Part shown: piece by piece, positions 43,837-51,584 of the stretch
Position numbering within the stretch: position 1 is the first letter of the stretch
How the letters are laid out: the number at the start of each line of letters is the position of its first letter
Origin: a virus
IMG/VR virus record: IMGVR_UViG_3300025138_011172
Span: 1 to 64,000 of that record
Length of the DNA stretch: 64,000 nucleotides
Direction: 5' to 3' (one strand)
Notes under the pieces: model-generated
The model's database searches: none
Told to the model about the DNA's origin: nothing
Seen by the model: only the letters and a program-made list of their open reading frames with translations
Position numbers and translations under genes: made by a program

Positions 43837-44237
43837 TGAAAGAAAAAATCAAAAAATCTTTATTACCTATTGGGGGGAAAAATGTTAAAGTTGAAGAAAG
43901 TAAAAAATCTAAGGAAAATAAACATAAATTATTTTTTCTTCAAACTTTAAATACCTTAGTTTCAATCCAAGAACGTTCTGAAAAGTTATTTGTAGAATAT
44001 GGAATTAATCAAATTATGTATGAAGATTTATATTTTCAAATTATAGAAGATTTAGTATATGAACATTTTGGATCATCAGTAGCTGAAGTAGTGTTTTGGT
44101 GGGTTAGTGATGTAAATTCTCCAAAAAATGAAACTTTTTATATTCTAGATGAAAAATCTGGGGTAAAACACAGGGTAAAAACTCCACTTCAAGTATATAA
44201 CACTTTAAAAAAATTAAAGATATTTAAAAATATATAA
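43836..44237 (+). CDS. hypothetical protein, T4-like small-gene cluster
   Basis: A 133-residue protein: lysine-rich N-terminal 30 residues, then a helical region (FFLQTLNTLVSIQERSEKLF) and a Trp-containing acidic region (AEVVFWWVSDV). No recognised motif. Overlaps the previous stop. Confidence 0.6.
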   Translation: MKEKIKKSLLPIGGKNVKVEESKKSKENKHKLFFLQTLNTLVSIQERSEKLFVEYGINQIMYEDLYFQIIEDLVYEHFGSSVAEVVFWWVSDVNSPKNETFYILDEKSGVKHRVKTPLQVYNTLKKLKIFKNI

Positions 44238-44238
44238 T

Positions 44239-44550
44239 ATGTATCAAACAAAAACAATGGAATTAAAAATGATTGAATGTCCTAAATGTGGAGATGATTT
44301 TCCAAAACTAAGAAAAGAAAAATATGGTTATCATGTTTGTGTTAACTGTTCAACAGAAACCGCAAAAAGAGGAATACCTGTAATGAGAGGAACAGGGGAT
44401 CATACATGGGTAGATTTAGAAGTAATGACTCAGGAACAATTTGAACGTTTTGAAGAAATGGAAAAGAAAACAAAAAGTGAAGTAACCCCACTTAGAAATG
44501 AAGATAATAACCTACAAGGCCCATTTACTATAAAAGAAACAGATAATTAA
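44239..44550 (+). CDS. small zinc-ribbon protein
   Basis: A 103-residue protein with CPKCGDDFPKL ... CVNCSTET, a C-x2-C pair repeated 18 residues apart, forming a zinc ribbon. The second half is acidic/charged (EQFERFEEMEKKTK). Possibly a transcription-related or DNA-binding adaptor, as small zinc-ribbon proteins of phages often are. Confidence 0.6.
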   Translation: MYQTKTMELKMIECPKCGDDFPKLRKEKYGYHVCVNCSTETAKRGIPVMRGTGDHTWVDLEVMTQEQFERFEEMEKKTKSEVTPLRNEDNNLQGPFTIKETDN

Positions 44551-45197
44551 TGCCTGCAGCAAAACCCATATCAAAAGATATGTGTTTAGCAGCTATGGAT
44601 AAAACGAAATCAGTTAAGGCAGCTGCTAGATATCTAAATTGCTCATATCACCATTTAAAGCGTTATATGAAGCTGTATGTTGATGAAGAATCAGGTAAAA
44701 CATTATTTGATAAACATAAAAACCAACAAGGTAAAGGTATACCTAAATTTTTAAGAGCAAGTGGTAAAGAGCCTGCTTTATTAGATATTATAGAAGGTAG
44801 AATAGATGTATCTTCATTTTCACCTGATAAATTAAAATACAGACTTACAACTGAGGGTTATTTAGAGGAATGTTGTGGTAATTGTGGATTTCAAGAACAT
44901 AGAGTAACTGACCATAAAGTCCCATTAATATTACATTTTAAAGATAAAAATAAACTAAATTATAGACTAGAAAATATTCAATTTTTATGTTATAATTGTT
45001 ATTTCTTATTTATAGGTGAAGTATTTTCAGAACGTGATATTATTAAACTAGAAGATAATAAATCAGTGACTAAAACTACAGATGCAGTAGATATGCAACT
45101 AGATGACTACCATTTACAGAGGCTACGTGAGTTAGGTTTAGATGGTGAAAATCCAACAGATGATGATGATCCTTATAATTTAGTTTCCTATAGCTAA
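44550..45197 (+). CDS. HNH-like endonuclease domain protein
   Basis: A 215-residue protein. An N-terminal helix-turn-helix-like segment (SVKAAARYLNCSYHHLKRYM) precedes a zinc-HNH-like core: CCGNCGFQEHRVTDHKVPLI, then NYRLENIQFLCYNCYFLF. The pattern C-x2-C ... DH ... N ... C-x2-C fits HNH nucleases, although the last His is replaced by Tyr. It could be a homing endonuclease or a packaging-associated HNH. Activity uncertain. Confidence 0.65.
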   Translation: MPAAKPISKDMCLAAMDKTKSVKAAARYLNCSYHHLKRYMKLYVDEESGKTLFDKHKNQQGKGIPKFLRASGKEPALLDIIEGRIDVSSFSPDKLKYRLTTEGYLEECCGNCGFQEHRVTDHKVPLILHFKDKNKLNYRLENIQFLCYNCYFLFIGEVFSERDIIKLEDNKSVTKTTDAVDMQLDDYHLQRLRELGLDGENPTDDDDPYNLVSYS

Positions 45198-45231
45198 TTT
45201 GGTTTTCCCACGCTTTTTTATTATATTTATT
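45198..45231 (+). promoter_or_regulatory. promoter (TTTGG ... TTATTATATTTA)
   Basis: TTTGG starts at 45198 and the -7 box TATATTTA at 45222-45229, with the family's 20-base offset. It lies just after the HNH gene stop and 6 bases before the next ATG. Confidence 0.5.
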
Positions 45232-45236
45232 ACTGA

Positions 45237-45419
45237 ATGAAAAAAGGTAAAAAAATACCACTTCTTAAAAAAAATAAGCATAACAAAATTGTAAATGATT
45301 TTGAAACTACAAAATCAAGACATCTTGAAAAGCAGGCTACTAAAATGCTTAAAAAAGATGAACAATTTCAAAAACTTAAGGAGAAAAAAATAAATACTAA
45401 CTTTTTAAACTTATTTTAA
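45237..45419 (+). CDS. small lysine-rich protein
   Basis: Sixty residues, about one third lysine, highly basic and probably helical. Preceded by its own promoter. Possibly a nucleic-acid-binding peptide; function unknown. Confidence 0.5.
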   Translation: MKKGKKIPLLKKNKHNKIVNDFETTKSRHLEKQATKMLKKDEQFQKLKEKKINTNFLNLF

Positions 45420-45420
45420 T

Positions 45421-45735
45421 ATGGCACGAGAATTTGAAGTAAAAAATGCAGAGGAATTTGAACAATTAATTCAATCCCAAGATTTTAGAGTGTATGAAGC
45501 ATTGGTTAGTACAGTATTAAAAAATCTTAAAAGTACTAAACGTCACCATCATGCTTTAAGTGTAATAAGCACTGATGAAGATTCAGTATATGATGTTACT
45601 ATTGATAAAAAAGATTTCCACCATACATTAGAAGAAAGTTTATCAGCATACGAAAAAGAAGAAAAATATGAAGAATGTGCTAAAATAAAGGAAGCGATGA
45701 AATTTTTATCAAAAAAAAAGTTGAAGAAGAAATAA
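45421..45735 (+). CDS. small protein with UVR-like helical hairpin
   Basis: A 104-residue protein. The C-terminal LEESLSAYEKEEKYEECAKI, then KEAMKFL, resembles the UVR motif (a helical hairpin used by UvrB/UvrC and ClpC/McsA partners). The N-terminal half (FEQLIQSQDFRVYEALVSTV) is helical. Suggests protein-protein interaction. Confidence 0.55.
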   Translation: MAREFEVKNAEEFEQLIQSQDFRVYEALVSTVLKNLKSTKRHHHALSVISTDEDSVYDVTIDKKDFHHTLEESLSAYEKEEKYEECAKIKEAMKFLSKKKLKKK

Positions 45736-45751
45736 ATTCTATTATAAATTC

Positions 45752-45784
45752 TTTGGCTACCTGAAGAAGGATTCGTATATTTAC
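45752..45784 (+). promoter_or_regulatory. promoter (TTTGGCTACC ... TTCGTATATTTAC)
   Basis: TTTGGCTACC at 45752-45761 and TTCGTATATTTAC at 45772-45784. A full match to the family consensus. It drives the gene at 45810. Confidence 0.85.
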
Positions 45785-45809
45785 GGCATAAATAAAAATA
45801 ATAAAGGTT

Positions 45810-45965
45810 ATGAATAAAGTAGAAAAAATAAGTCAAATATGCGATGAAATGCTTGCATTTTCAAGAACCGCAGGTACAGTTGTAAAGGATGAATTAGATT
45901 ATGATATATTAGCTGAAGAGCAAGCACAACAAGATGCTTATGAATCAGGTAGAGTTTTCCATTAA
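45810..45965 (+). CDS. small acidic protein
   Basis: Fifty-one residues (ATG 45810, TAA 45963-45965) preceded by a consensus promoter and the AAAGGTTATG start context. Mainly helical and acidic. Function unknown; early-gene placement. Confidence 0.65.
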   Translation: MNKVEKISQICDEMLAFSRTAGTVVKDELDYDILAEEQAQQDAYESGRVFH

Positions 45966-45969
45966 AATA

Positions 45970-46002
45970 TTTGGTTACCTGGGAGAGGGTTCGTATATTT
46001 AC
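45970..46002 (+). promoter_or_regulatory. promoter (TTTGGTTACC ... TTCGTATATTTAC)
   Basis: TTTGGTTACC at 45970-45979, TTCGTATATTTAC at 45990-46002; drives the ORF at 46031 and probably the genes after it. Confidence 0.85.
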
Positions 46003-46030
46003 GACGTAAATAAAAAAATAAATAAAGGTT

Positions 46031-46147
46031 ATGAAAGAATTAGATTATTATATGTACCAATTTTCAGATGGAACAGTTGCCCCACATGAATTGAAAGATA
46101 AAGTTATAATAGCAATTTGGAAGGTTTATCAAAAATTAAGTAAATAA
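46031..46147 (+). CDS. very small protein
   Basis: Thirty-eight residues from ATG 46031 with the AAAGGTTATG context and an upstream consensus promoter. Starts MKELDYYMYQFSDGTVAPHE. Its own promoter and start signal argue it is translated. Confidence 0.6.
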   Translation: MKELDYYMYQFSDGTVAPHELKDKVIIAIWKVYQKLSK

Positions 46148-46159
46148 AAAATTAAGGTT

Positions 46160-46603
46160 ATGGCATTATTCAAATTTCAAAATAACAATAAACATGGTAA
46201 TCTAAGAACTAGAATAGTTCATAGTCCTACCTCACAATTTTCATTTAAACCAAGAGGTTTAGGAAAATTTGTAAATGTGCAAAGATTTTACTATGAAATG
46301 GAGCATGCAACTCTATCTCCAATTCTATTTAAAGATCAAAATGGGGATAAAATAATGATGCCTGATGGTATTAAAGTTCATCCTGAAACTACCTTGGATG
46401 ATATTAAAATAAAGAGGCCAAAACCTAAAAAGCGTAAAGAACCAATAATAGAAACACATATTAGCAGTTCAAGTGGTGATGAATATACTACAAAATATTT
46501 CCCGGATTCAGGTAAGATATATTGTTCATGTCCAGGTAGTTGGAGAGCAAAAGATAGGAGATGTAAACATATTAAAGCAATGGAATTAAAAGTTAAAAAA
46601 TGA
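46160..46603 (+). CDS. SWIM zinc-finger protein
   Basis: A 147-residue protein. The C-terminus has the SWIM signature CSCPGSWRAKDRRCKH (C-x-C ... C-x-H). The N-terminal 60 residues are beta-like and basic. SWIM domains bind DNA or proteins and often accompany recombination factors. Preceded by TTAAGGTTATG. Confidence 0.78.
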   Translation: MALFKFQNNNKHGNLRTRIVHSPTSQFSFKPRGLGKFVNVQRFYYEMEHATLSPILFKDQNGDKIMMPDGIKVHPETTLDDIKIKRPKPKKRKEPIIETHISSSSGDEYTTKYFPDSGKIYCSCPGSWRAKDRRCKHIKAMELKVKK

Positions 46604-46608
46604 AAGTT

Positions 46609-47118
46609 ATGGATAAAAAAACCTTAAAACATTTAAATAAATATTACCCTTTATTTTCAAATAATGGTAAAGCTTCAACTTCAGGTTATTTAGGAGAATG
46701 TATCTTATGTGATATATTAGGGTGGAAACAAATAGATGGTGATGGTTATGATGCCGAAGCTGAAGAAACAGTTTATGTTAAAATAGGAAATTTAACCGTA
46801 AAAGATGCAACTAGGACTATAAGATTAGAAATAAAAACAATGACAGATAATACTGACACTCATATTTTACCTTACAGCTCAGAATCTAAAAAAGGAAAAC
46901 ATCATTATTTAGTTGTATATTTCTTTACCCATGATAGAGTATCTATTATCCCCCATGATGAACTAGAAGATTTATTAAGTGAATCTGGTGTTGGAAAAAC
47001 TATAAATTTAAATCCTGGTATAAGACATAACCACAGTAAACCAGTATATAGCCCCCTTACAAAATTATTTCTTAAATATGAATTAGATGATTTTAAAACA
47101 TTATTAAATGAAAGGTAG
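46609..47118 (+). CDS. putative PD-(D/E)XK-type nuclease
   Basis: A 169-residue protein; ATG 46609 in the AAAGTTATG context is preferred to one nine bases upstream. GDGYDAEAEETVYVK followed by RTIRLEIKTMTDN gives the D ... E-x-K spacing of restriction-like nucleases, and the preceding YLGECILCDILGWKQI resembles their N-terminal helix. Overlaps SWIM gene end region. Function (host DNA degradation or repair) not provable. Confidence 0.55.
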   Translation: MDKKTLKHLNKYYPLFSNNGKASTSGYLGECILCDILGWKQIDGDGYDAEAEETVYVKIGNLTVKDATRTIRLEIKTMTDNTDTHILPYSSESKKGKHHYLVVYFFTHDRVSIIPHDELEDLLSESGVGKTINLNPGIRHNHSKPVYSPLTKLFLKYELDDFKTLLNER

Positions 47119-47230
47119 ATATTATTGCGAAATGGAAAGCCCTATATACAGGCAAATAATAGCTGAAAAGCTAATAATAGAAGGTAAACAAATTAAAGGA
47201 ACTAAAAAAGGAAAAAGGAAAAATGCCTAG
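47108..47230 (+). CDS. small basic peptide
   Basis: Forty residues (ATG 47108, TAG 47228-47230), overlapping both neighbours. Ends in a lysine/glycine-rich tail (KGTKKGKRKNA). Could be a real small basic protein or a chance frame between two genes. Confidence 0.4.
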   Translation: MKGRYYCEMESPIYRQIIAEKLIIEGKQIKGTKKGKRKNA

Positions 47231-47450
47231 ACAAAAAAGTTACATATTCCCAGTATCATTAGTATTTAAAACATCAAATCGTTCAAATGCTAAAACTAAA
47301 ATAAAAGTCTATAAAACTAGAAATGTAGATGAAATTATGGATGATTTAGAAAAAGGTAAATTACCTGGGGTACCTCCTAAAGCTAAAATAATCACTATTG
47401 GCTTAGGTGAGGGTATGGTTAAAAAATATAAACAACAATATAATTTATAA
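47223..47450 (+). CDS. small basic hypothetical protein
   Basis: Seventy-five residues; beta-like N-terminus (YIFPVSLVFKTSNRSNAKTK) and a helix DEIMDDLEKG. Starts inside the previous small ORF. No family recognised. Confidence 0.6.
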   Translation: MPRQKSYIFPVSLVFKTSNRSNAKTKIKVYKTRNVDEIMDDLEKGKLPGVPPKAKIITIGLGEGMVKKYKQQYNL

Positions 47451-47461
47451 TATTTATAAAT

Positions 47462-47803
47462 ATGGCATCATATACATCAGAACAATTAAGAGGAGCAGGT
47501 ACACCTATAGAAGCAATAAGTGGTAATGTAACATTTACTTTAACTAATCCTTCAAGCTCAGCTTATTTTACAATAGAAACAGTTAGAAATTCAGAAGGAT
47601 TTTATTCTTCTTCATCACCCAAAAACTCCTTAGGGGTTTATAGTTCATTAAACCAAGTAAAAAGTTTAGTAACATCTTCTTATATAGCATCTGTTGTAGT
47701 TCCAATTGGTGGTGGGTCTTTTGATTTTAATCCTACTACAAATATATCTGTAGGTACTTCTATGTTACGTGCAACTGGTAATATTTCATTAGAAATTTCT
47801 TAA
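47462..47803 (+). CDS. putative structural protein (Ser/Thr-rich beta)
   Basis: A 113-residue protein, Ser/Thr/Gly rich and predicted all-beta (VTFTLTNPSSSAYFTIETV, VVPIGGGSFDFNPTTNIS). Its composition resembles the fibre proteins at 2-8 kb rather than neighbouring small genes. A TATTTATA lies at 47451-47458. Likely a virion component, but no family was recognised. Confidence 0.5.
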   Translation: MASYTSEQLRGAGTPIEAISGNVTFTLTNPSSSAYFTIETVRNSEGFYSSSSPKNSLGVYSSLNQVKSLVTSSYIASVVVPIGGGSFDFNPTTNISVGTSMLRATGNISLEIS

Positions 47804-47820
47804 AGACTCCTGCGTATATA

Positions 47821-47853
47821 TTTGGTTACCTTGAATATTGTTCGTATATTCAC
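47821..47853 (+). promoter_or_regulatory. promoter (TTTGGTTACC ... TTCGTATATTCAC)
   Basis: TTTGGTTACC at 47821-47830 and TTCGTATATTCAC at 47841-47853, followed by CATGTAGTTAAG, which recurs after the promoters at 59488 and 61023. Confidence 0.85.
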
Positions 47854-47859
47854 CATGTA

Positions 47860-47876
47860 GTTAAGAAAATCTTAAC
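47860..47876 (+). other. 5' leader hairpin
   Basis: GTTAAG at 47860-47865 pairs with CTTAAC at 47871-47876 around a five-base loop just after the promoter. A matching hairpin lies in the leader of the DUF932 gene. It may stabilise the mRNA 5' end. Confidence 0.4.
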
Positions 47877-47898
47877 TTATTAAATAAAAATTAAGGTT

Positions 47899-48105
47899 AT
47901 GTTTAAATTTCAAGTTATTTTAAAAAATGGTAAAAATGCAGATAGGTTATACAGTAGTATACCAAAAGCAATTAAAGCAAATTCTGGAAATATCCAATCA
48001 ATTACTGAGATCCAATTAATGGATTTAAGCGATTCAGCTGATGGTAAAAATACATCCAGAGGTAAACAATTTCAAAGTAGAAAAAATAAAAACTATTCTA
48101 GGTAA
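47899..48105 (+). CDS. small hypothetical protein
   Basis: Sixty-eight residues under its own promoter and hairpin leader. Starts MFKFQVILKNGKNADRLYSS; the C-terminus is basic (GKQFQSRKNKNYSR). Function unknown. Confidence 0.65.
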   Translation: MFKFQVILKNGKNADRLYSSIPKAIKANSGNIQSITEIQLMDLSDSADGKNTSRGKQFQSRKNKNYSR

Positions 48106-48108
48106 TTA

Positions 48109-48141
48109 TTTGGTTACTTAAAGTAGAATTCGTATATTTAC
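48109..48141 (+). promoter_or_regulatory. promoter (TTTGGTTACTT ... TTCGTATATTTAC)
   Basis: TTTGGTTAC at 48109-48117 and TTCGTATATTTAC at 48129-48141; drives the gene at 48168. Confidence 0.85.
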
Positions 48142-48167
48142 ACAATTAAATTAAAAAAATAAAAGTT

Positions 48168-48410
48168 ATGTTAAAAGAATATAAGTACAAAGATGGATTA
48201 TTAGAAAAAGGATTTTTACAAGCAAAAACCTTAATTGAAGAAGGAAATAAAGATAAAGCTCGTGATATTTTAGATGCTTGTATAGCTATAGTTGCTGAAA
48301 CTAGATATACTAATGGTAAAGATATAGAAGATGAATTAGAAGGAGTTAAAATTGGAGTTTGGTTAAAAAGATTTTGGAATACTTTAGAAAATAATAATTT
48401 ATTACTATGA
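48168..48410 (+). CDS. small helical protein
   Basis: Eighty residues; FLQAKTLIEEGNKDKARDIL suggests a TPR-like helical pair. Preceded by AAAAGTTATG. Overlaps the next gene by four bases. Unknown function. Confidence 0.6.
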   Translation: MLKEYKYKDGLLEKGFLQAKTLIEEGNKDKARDILDACIAIVAETRYTNGKDIEDELEGVKIGVWLKRFWNTLENNNLLL

Positions 48411-48727
48411 TAGAAGGTTATGACAAATTTATAACATCATATGCTCCTAATTATAATTTTGGGATGTTTACTGAATATGGAAATGAAGAAGTTAGGAAAA
48501 TGTTAGAAGAAACTGCATATGTTATATTTACCGATCCTAGTTTAGTTAGAATTAAATTTATTGAATATGTTAAAAAAACTATCAAAAAACTATACAATAA
48601 TAATAGTAAAAGTTTAGCAGAAATTAGAGATACTGAGGTTGAAGAAGAAATAGCCTTATATTTAAACACAGCTCTTGAATTTGCTGGTCATAGGTTTAAA
48701 TTAACAAGATGGAATATACAAAATTAA
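48407..48727 (+). CDS. hypothetical helical protein
   Basis: A 106-residue, mostly helical, charged protein (VRKMLEETAYVIF, IKFIEYVKKTIKKLYNN). No motif recognised. ATGA overlap with the previous gene. Confidence 0.6.
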   Translation: MIEGYDKFITSYAPNYNFGMFTEYGNEEVRKMLEETAYVIFTDPSLVRIKFIEYVKKTIKKLYNNNSKSLAEIRDTEVEEEIALYLNTALEFAGHRFKLTRWNIQN

Positions 48728-48733
48728 AAAATA

Positions 48734-48871
48734 ATGAAAAATAAAATAACAATAGACGATGTATGTAAATATGTTTCAAATTGTAGTAAAAGAGATTTAT
48801 ATTTTATCAAAAAATCAATAGATTTTAATAAAGAAAAATTAAATATGTTTGAAGACTCAACTAAGTTATGA
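48734..48871 (+). CDS. small hypothetical protein
   Basis: Forty-five residues from ATG 48734 to TGA 48869-48871, overlapping the next ATG at 48868. ITIDDVCKYVSNCSKRDLYF suggests a short helix-turn motif. Function unknown. Confidence 0.5.
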   Translation: MKNKITIDDVCKYVSNCSKRDLYFIKKSIDFNKEKLNMFEDSTKL

Positions 48872-49212
48872 ATGTAAATTTATTATACGGGGTATTAATT
48901 TTTACCATAGCTCATATAGTAACTTGGTTTCAATTAAATGGACAGTTTAAATGGGAATGGTTTACTAAACATGAATGGGTATTAGCTTTATTAGGGATAC
49001 CAATGTCATTACTTTATATTTGGGGGACTAAATATACGGTTCAAGGAATGGGTGGTTTGTTATGGCCAACACGTTTTATAGGATTTGGAATTGGAATGGT
49101 TATCTATTCAATATTAGTAAGTCATTTTTTTAATGAAGGTATAACAACAAAAACATTTATATCTTTATCATTAGCTGTTATATTAATTTGTATTCAAGTT
49201 CTCTGGAAATGA
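48868..49212 (+). CDS. multi-pass membrane protein
   Basis: A 114-residue protein with about four hydrophobic segments (LLYGVLIFTIAHIVTWF, VLALLGIPMSLLYIWG, FGIGMVIYSILV, ISLSLAVILICIQVLW). Resembles a half-size small transporter or channel. No family assigned. Confidence 0.6.
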   Translation: MNVNLLYGVLIFTIAHIVTWFQLNGQFKWEWFTKHEWVLALLGIPMSLLYIWGTKYTVQGMGGLLWPTRFIGFGIGMVIYSILVSHFFNEGITTKTFISLSLAVILICIQVLWK

Positions 49213-49400
49213 AATATTACCATCACCAAGGACACTTATATAACATTCTTAGAGAAATCCCAATCCATAATTTCCCAGATAAGGGTATGATTAAAAAGTT
49301 TATGGAAACTATAATACACTGTGATCATGTATTAATGAATAAAACCCATTATTTATTTTGTGAAACAGTGCAAGAAGCAGAAGTAGTTGAATATTTATAG
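49209..49400 (+). CDS. small histidine-rich protein
   Basis: Sixty-three residues starting in an ATGA overlap with the membrane protein. Contains YYHHQGHLYNILREIPIHNF and IHCDHVLMNKTHYLF, many His that could bind metal. Function unknown. Confidence 0.55.
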   Translation: MKYYHHQGHLYNILREIPIHNFPDKGMIKKFMETIIHCDHVLMNKTHYLFCETVQEAEVVEYL

Positions 49401-49414
49401 TATATAATTAAATT

Positions 49415-50752
49415 ATGAAAGATTTTAAAAAATTTATTAAAGAAGCATATTTAGGAAATCCCCTAAATGAAGACAGAAAAGCCACAGAATATATTAAATC
49501 TATTTCAGACCCTGAAGAAAGGGAATCTGAAAGGAAAAGAATGTTTGGTGATGATGAGCTAGATGAAGCAACTGATTTTAATGATCCTGCTTTAATAGCA
49601 GCAAGAGCAGCTCAAATGGCAGATGAAAAAGAAAAAGCTAGACAAGCAGCATTAGATAAAAAATATGGATCCAATTTTATGGATAAATTAGATGCTGAAT
49701 TAGATTTAAAAGCTGAACTTGAAGATCTAAACCAAGAAAGGGAAATGATCATGATTGACATGGAGGAAGAAGCAGAACCAGAAGGGGGACCAATAGCTGA
49801 TAGATATGGTGAAAGACTTAATCAAATTGATCAAAGAATAGCAGATATTCAAGAAGAATTAGATGATTTAAGAATGTATGAATCAGTTAAAGAAATAACT
49901 ACATCCCCTGTATCTGGCACAAAAGCGGGTGTTATTCATTCATTAGATAATAGAAAGTATGTGTTAACAAGTGATATTAAAGGTGCTCAGATTGGAGATT
50001 TTATAAATGTAACTCTTCCTAAAGGAACAGTTATATATAATTTACCTGGTGGAGTATTTGCAGATCATTTTTCTTTAAAGAACAAATATGCAAGTAGATC
50101 ATCAAGCGGCCCACAATATTTTGAAAAGCCTACATTTAGTGGCATATCAATTAGACGAATGCCTGATATTTTAACTGCTATTGAAAATAATAGTAATGTT
50201 ATTGAAGAATCATTAAATGAAGAATTTAAAGTTGGAGATAAAGTAACTTATCTTGGACACCCAGGTGTAATAACTCACACTGAAAAAGACCCAATTGGTA
50301 GAGATTTTGTATCTATATCTTATGATAAAGGTAAGGGTAAAACAAAAGTAAGGATGATTTTAGCTAAAAGTCCTGTTGTTAAAGCTGTTAATGAAATGGA
50401 AGATGAAATGCTATTTATGGATAGAATGTATAAAGATGCAGCTGAAACTTCAATTAATTTAGATGATTTTAAAAGAACCATTAAAGCTACATATGGCAAA
50501 TATGCTGAAGATGATGATACATTAGAATCAGCATATGAAAGGTTTAGAATTACTAGACCAGATCTTGAAGAAGAAAAAGATACTGATGTAGGTGGTGGAG
50601 CTAAACAAGCAATTGGACTTGATATTGATGATGTCCATGGTGGAGATGCTGCACTTGATGATGAAGTAGAAAAAATGGGGTATAATGAATCTAAAAAATT
50701 TGATTTTAAAAAGATGGTTAAAGAAGCTTTAACACCTGACTATCTTAAATAA
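49415..50752 (+). CDS. putative internal/core head protein with capsid-targeting N-terminus
   Basis: A 445-residue acidic protein. The N-terminus MKDFKKFIKEAYLGNPLNE closely resembles the T4 capsid-targeting sequence of internal proteins (MKTYQEFIAEA); I-x-E before Ala (FIKE/A) matches the gp21 protease cleavage rule. A long helical, Glu-rich segment follows (about 60-165), then a small beta domain (EFKVGDKVTYLGHPGVITH), and a C-terminal KKMVKEALTPDYL echo of the N-terminal motif. Likely a scaffold/core or DNA-packaged internal protein. TATTTATA lies at 49392. Confidence 0.65.
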   Translation: MKDFKKFIKEAYLGNPLNEDRKATEYIKSISDPEERESERKRMFGDDELDEATDFNDPALIAARAAQMADEKEKARQAALDKKYGSNFMDKLDAELDLKAELEDLNQEREMIMIDMEEEAEPEGGPIADRYGERLNQIDQRIADIQEELDDLRMYESVKEITTSPVSGTKAGVIHSLDNRKYVLTSDIKGAQIGDFINVTLPKGTVIYNLPGGVFADHFSLKNKYASRSSSGPQYFEKPTFSGISIRRMPDILTAIENNSNVIEESLNEEFKVGDKVTYLGHPGVITHTEKDPIGRDFVSISYDKGKGKTKVRMILAKSPVVKAVNEMEDEMLFMDRMYKDAAETSINLDDFKRTIKATYGKYAEDDDTLESAYERFRITRPDLEEEKDTDVGGGAKQAIGLDIDDVHGGDAALDDEVEKMGYNESKKFDFKKMVKEALTPDYLK

Positions 50753-51294
50753 TGAAAGGTAAAATATTATTTTTTATATTATTAGTTTTAATAGGATGTC
50801 GTAAAATTGATTCTGAGGGTTATAAAACTTACACAATAAAAGAAGGTAAACATCGTTCAACTTACGCATATAATACTTCAAGAGATACAGTTTTTAATTG
50901 GTCTATAATATTTGATTCTACAGCTATTTACACAACCCAAGACTCAGCAAACCAATATGATATTAATAAATTAATTGGGTGGAGTGATTGTGATGAAAAT
51001 CACATGGATTATTCAATTAGGTTTGGGTGGAGATGGTTAAATGATAATCTCGAAATACATTGGTTTAAACATACTAATGGTAGTTTTGATTTTGCTAAAA
51101 TATGTAATGTTAGTTTATGTGAGGCCCATGAGTATTATCTTTCATTAACTGGTTATAAATATAAGTTATGTGTTGATGGAAATTGTGTTAATTTAGATAG
51201 GTCATGTTCTAATGATTATAAAAAATATAAATTATATCCTTATTTTGGGGGTCAAGAAGTTGCACCTTATGATATAAAAATTAAAATAAAATAA
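50752..51294 (+). CDS. predicted lipoprotein
   Basis: A 180-residue protein with a signal peptide and lipobox: KILFFILLVLIGCRKIDSEG, Cys at residue 16. It would be lipidated and sent to the envelope. The mature part is polar with several Cys (KICNVSLCEAHEY, LCVDGNCVNLDRSC) that may form disulfides. First gene of an envelope cassette. Could act in superinfection exclusion, as phage lipoproteins sometimes do; unproven. Confidence 0.7.
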   Translation: MKGKILFFILLVLIGCRKIDSEGYKTYTIKEGKHRSTYAYNTSRDTVFNWSIIFDSTAIYTTQDSANQYDINKLIGWSDCDENHMDYSIRFGWRWLNDNLEIHWFKHTNGSFDFAKICNVSLCEAHEYYLSLTGYKYKLCVDGNCVNLDRSCSNDYKKYKLYPYFGGQEVAPYDIKIKIK

Positions 51295-51346
51295 TTCTTA
51301 CTAGTATTTATAATAAAAGTTATTCTTACTTTAAAAACGAAAATAA

Positions 51347-51583
51347 ATGAAAGAAGTATTAGACCTCGTTAAAGAATTTGGTTTATCTTTAGTAATAGCA
51401 ATTGGAGCCTTATATGCTCTATACAAGTTTTTCTTCTTTAGCATTAGAGAGGTTAAAAATGAATTTGGAAAAAGACATGAAACCATGGCTAAAAACATGG
51501 AAGAAGTAAAAGTAAGCTTAGCTGAAGTAAAATCAGATCTAAAATTAATAGTAGAATTTATTAAAGATGCCAAAACAAAATAA
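51347..51583 (+). CDS. holin-like membrane/coiled-coil protein
   Basis: Seventy-eight residues. One strong membrane segment (GLSLVIAIGALYALYKFFFF, about 12-31) is followed by a charged coiled coil (EVKVSLAEVKSDLKLIVEFI). This layout is seen in small holins and XhlA-like proteins. A TATTTATA motif lies 42 bases upstream. Confidence 0.5.
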   Translation: MKEVLDLVKEFGLSLVIAIGALYALYKFFFFSIREVKNEFGKRHETMAKNMEEVKVSLAEVKSDLKLIVEFIKDAKTK

Positions 51584-51584
51584 G

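Noticed and set aside
47854-47860. ATG-TAG start-stop element in shared leaders
   Set aside because: CATGTAG recurs after three promoters, but it is part of a longer conserved leader and there is no evidence it is translated.
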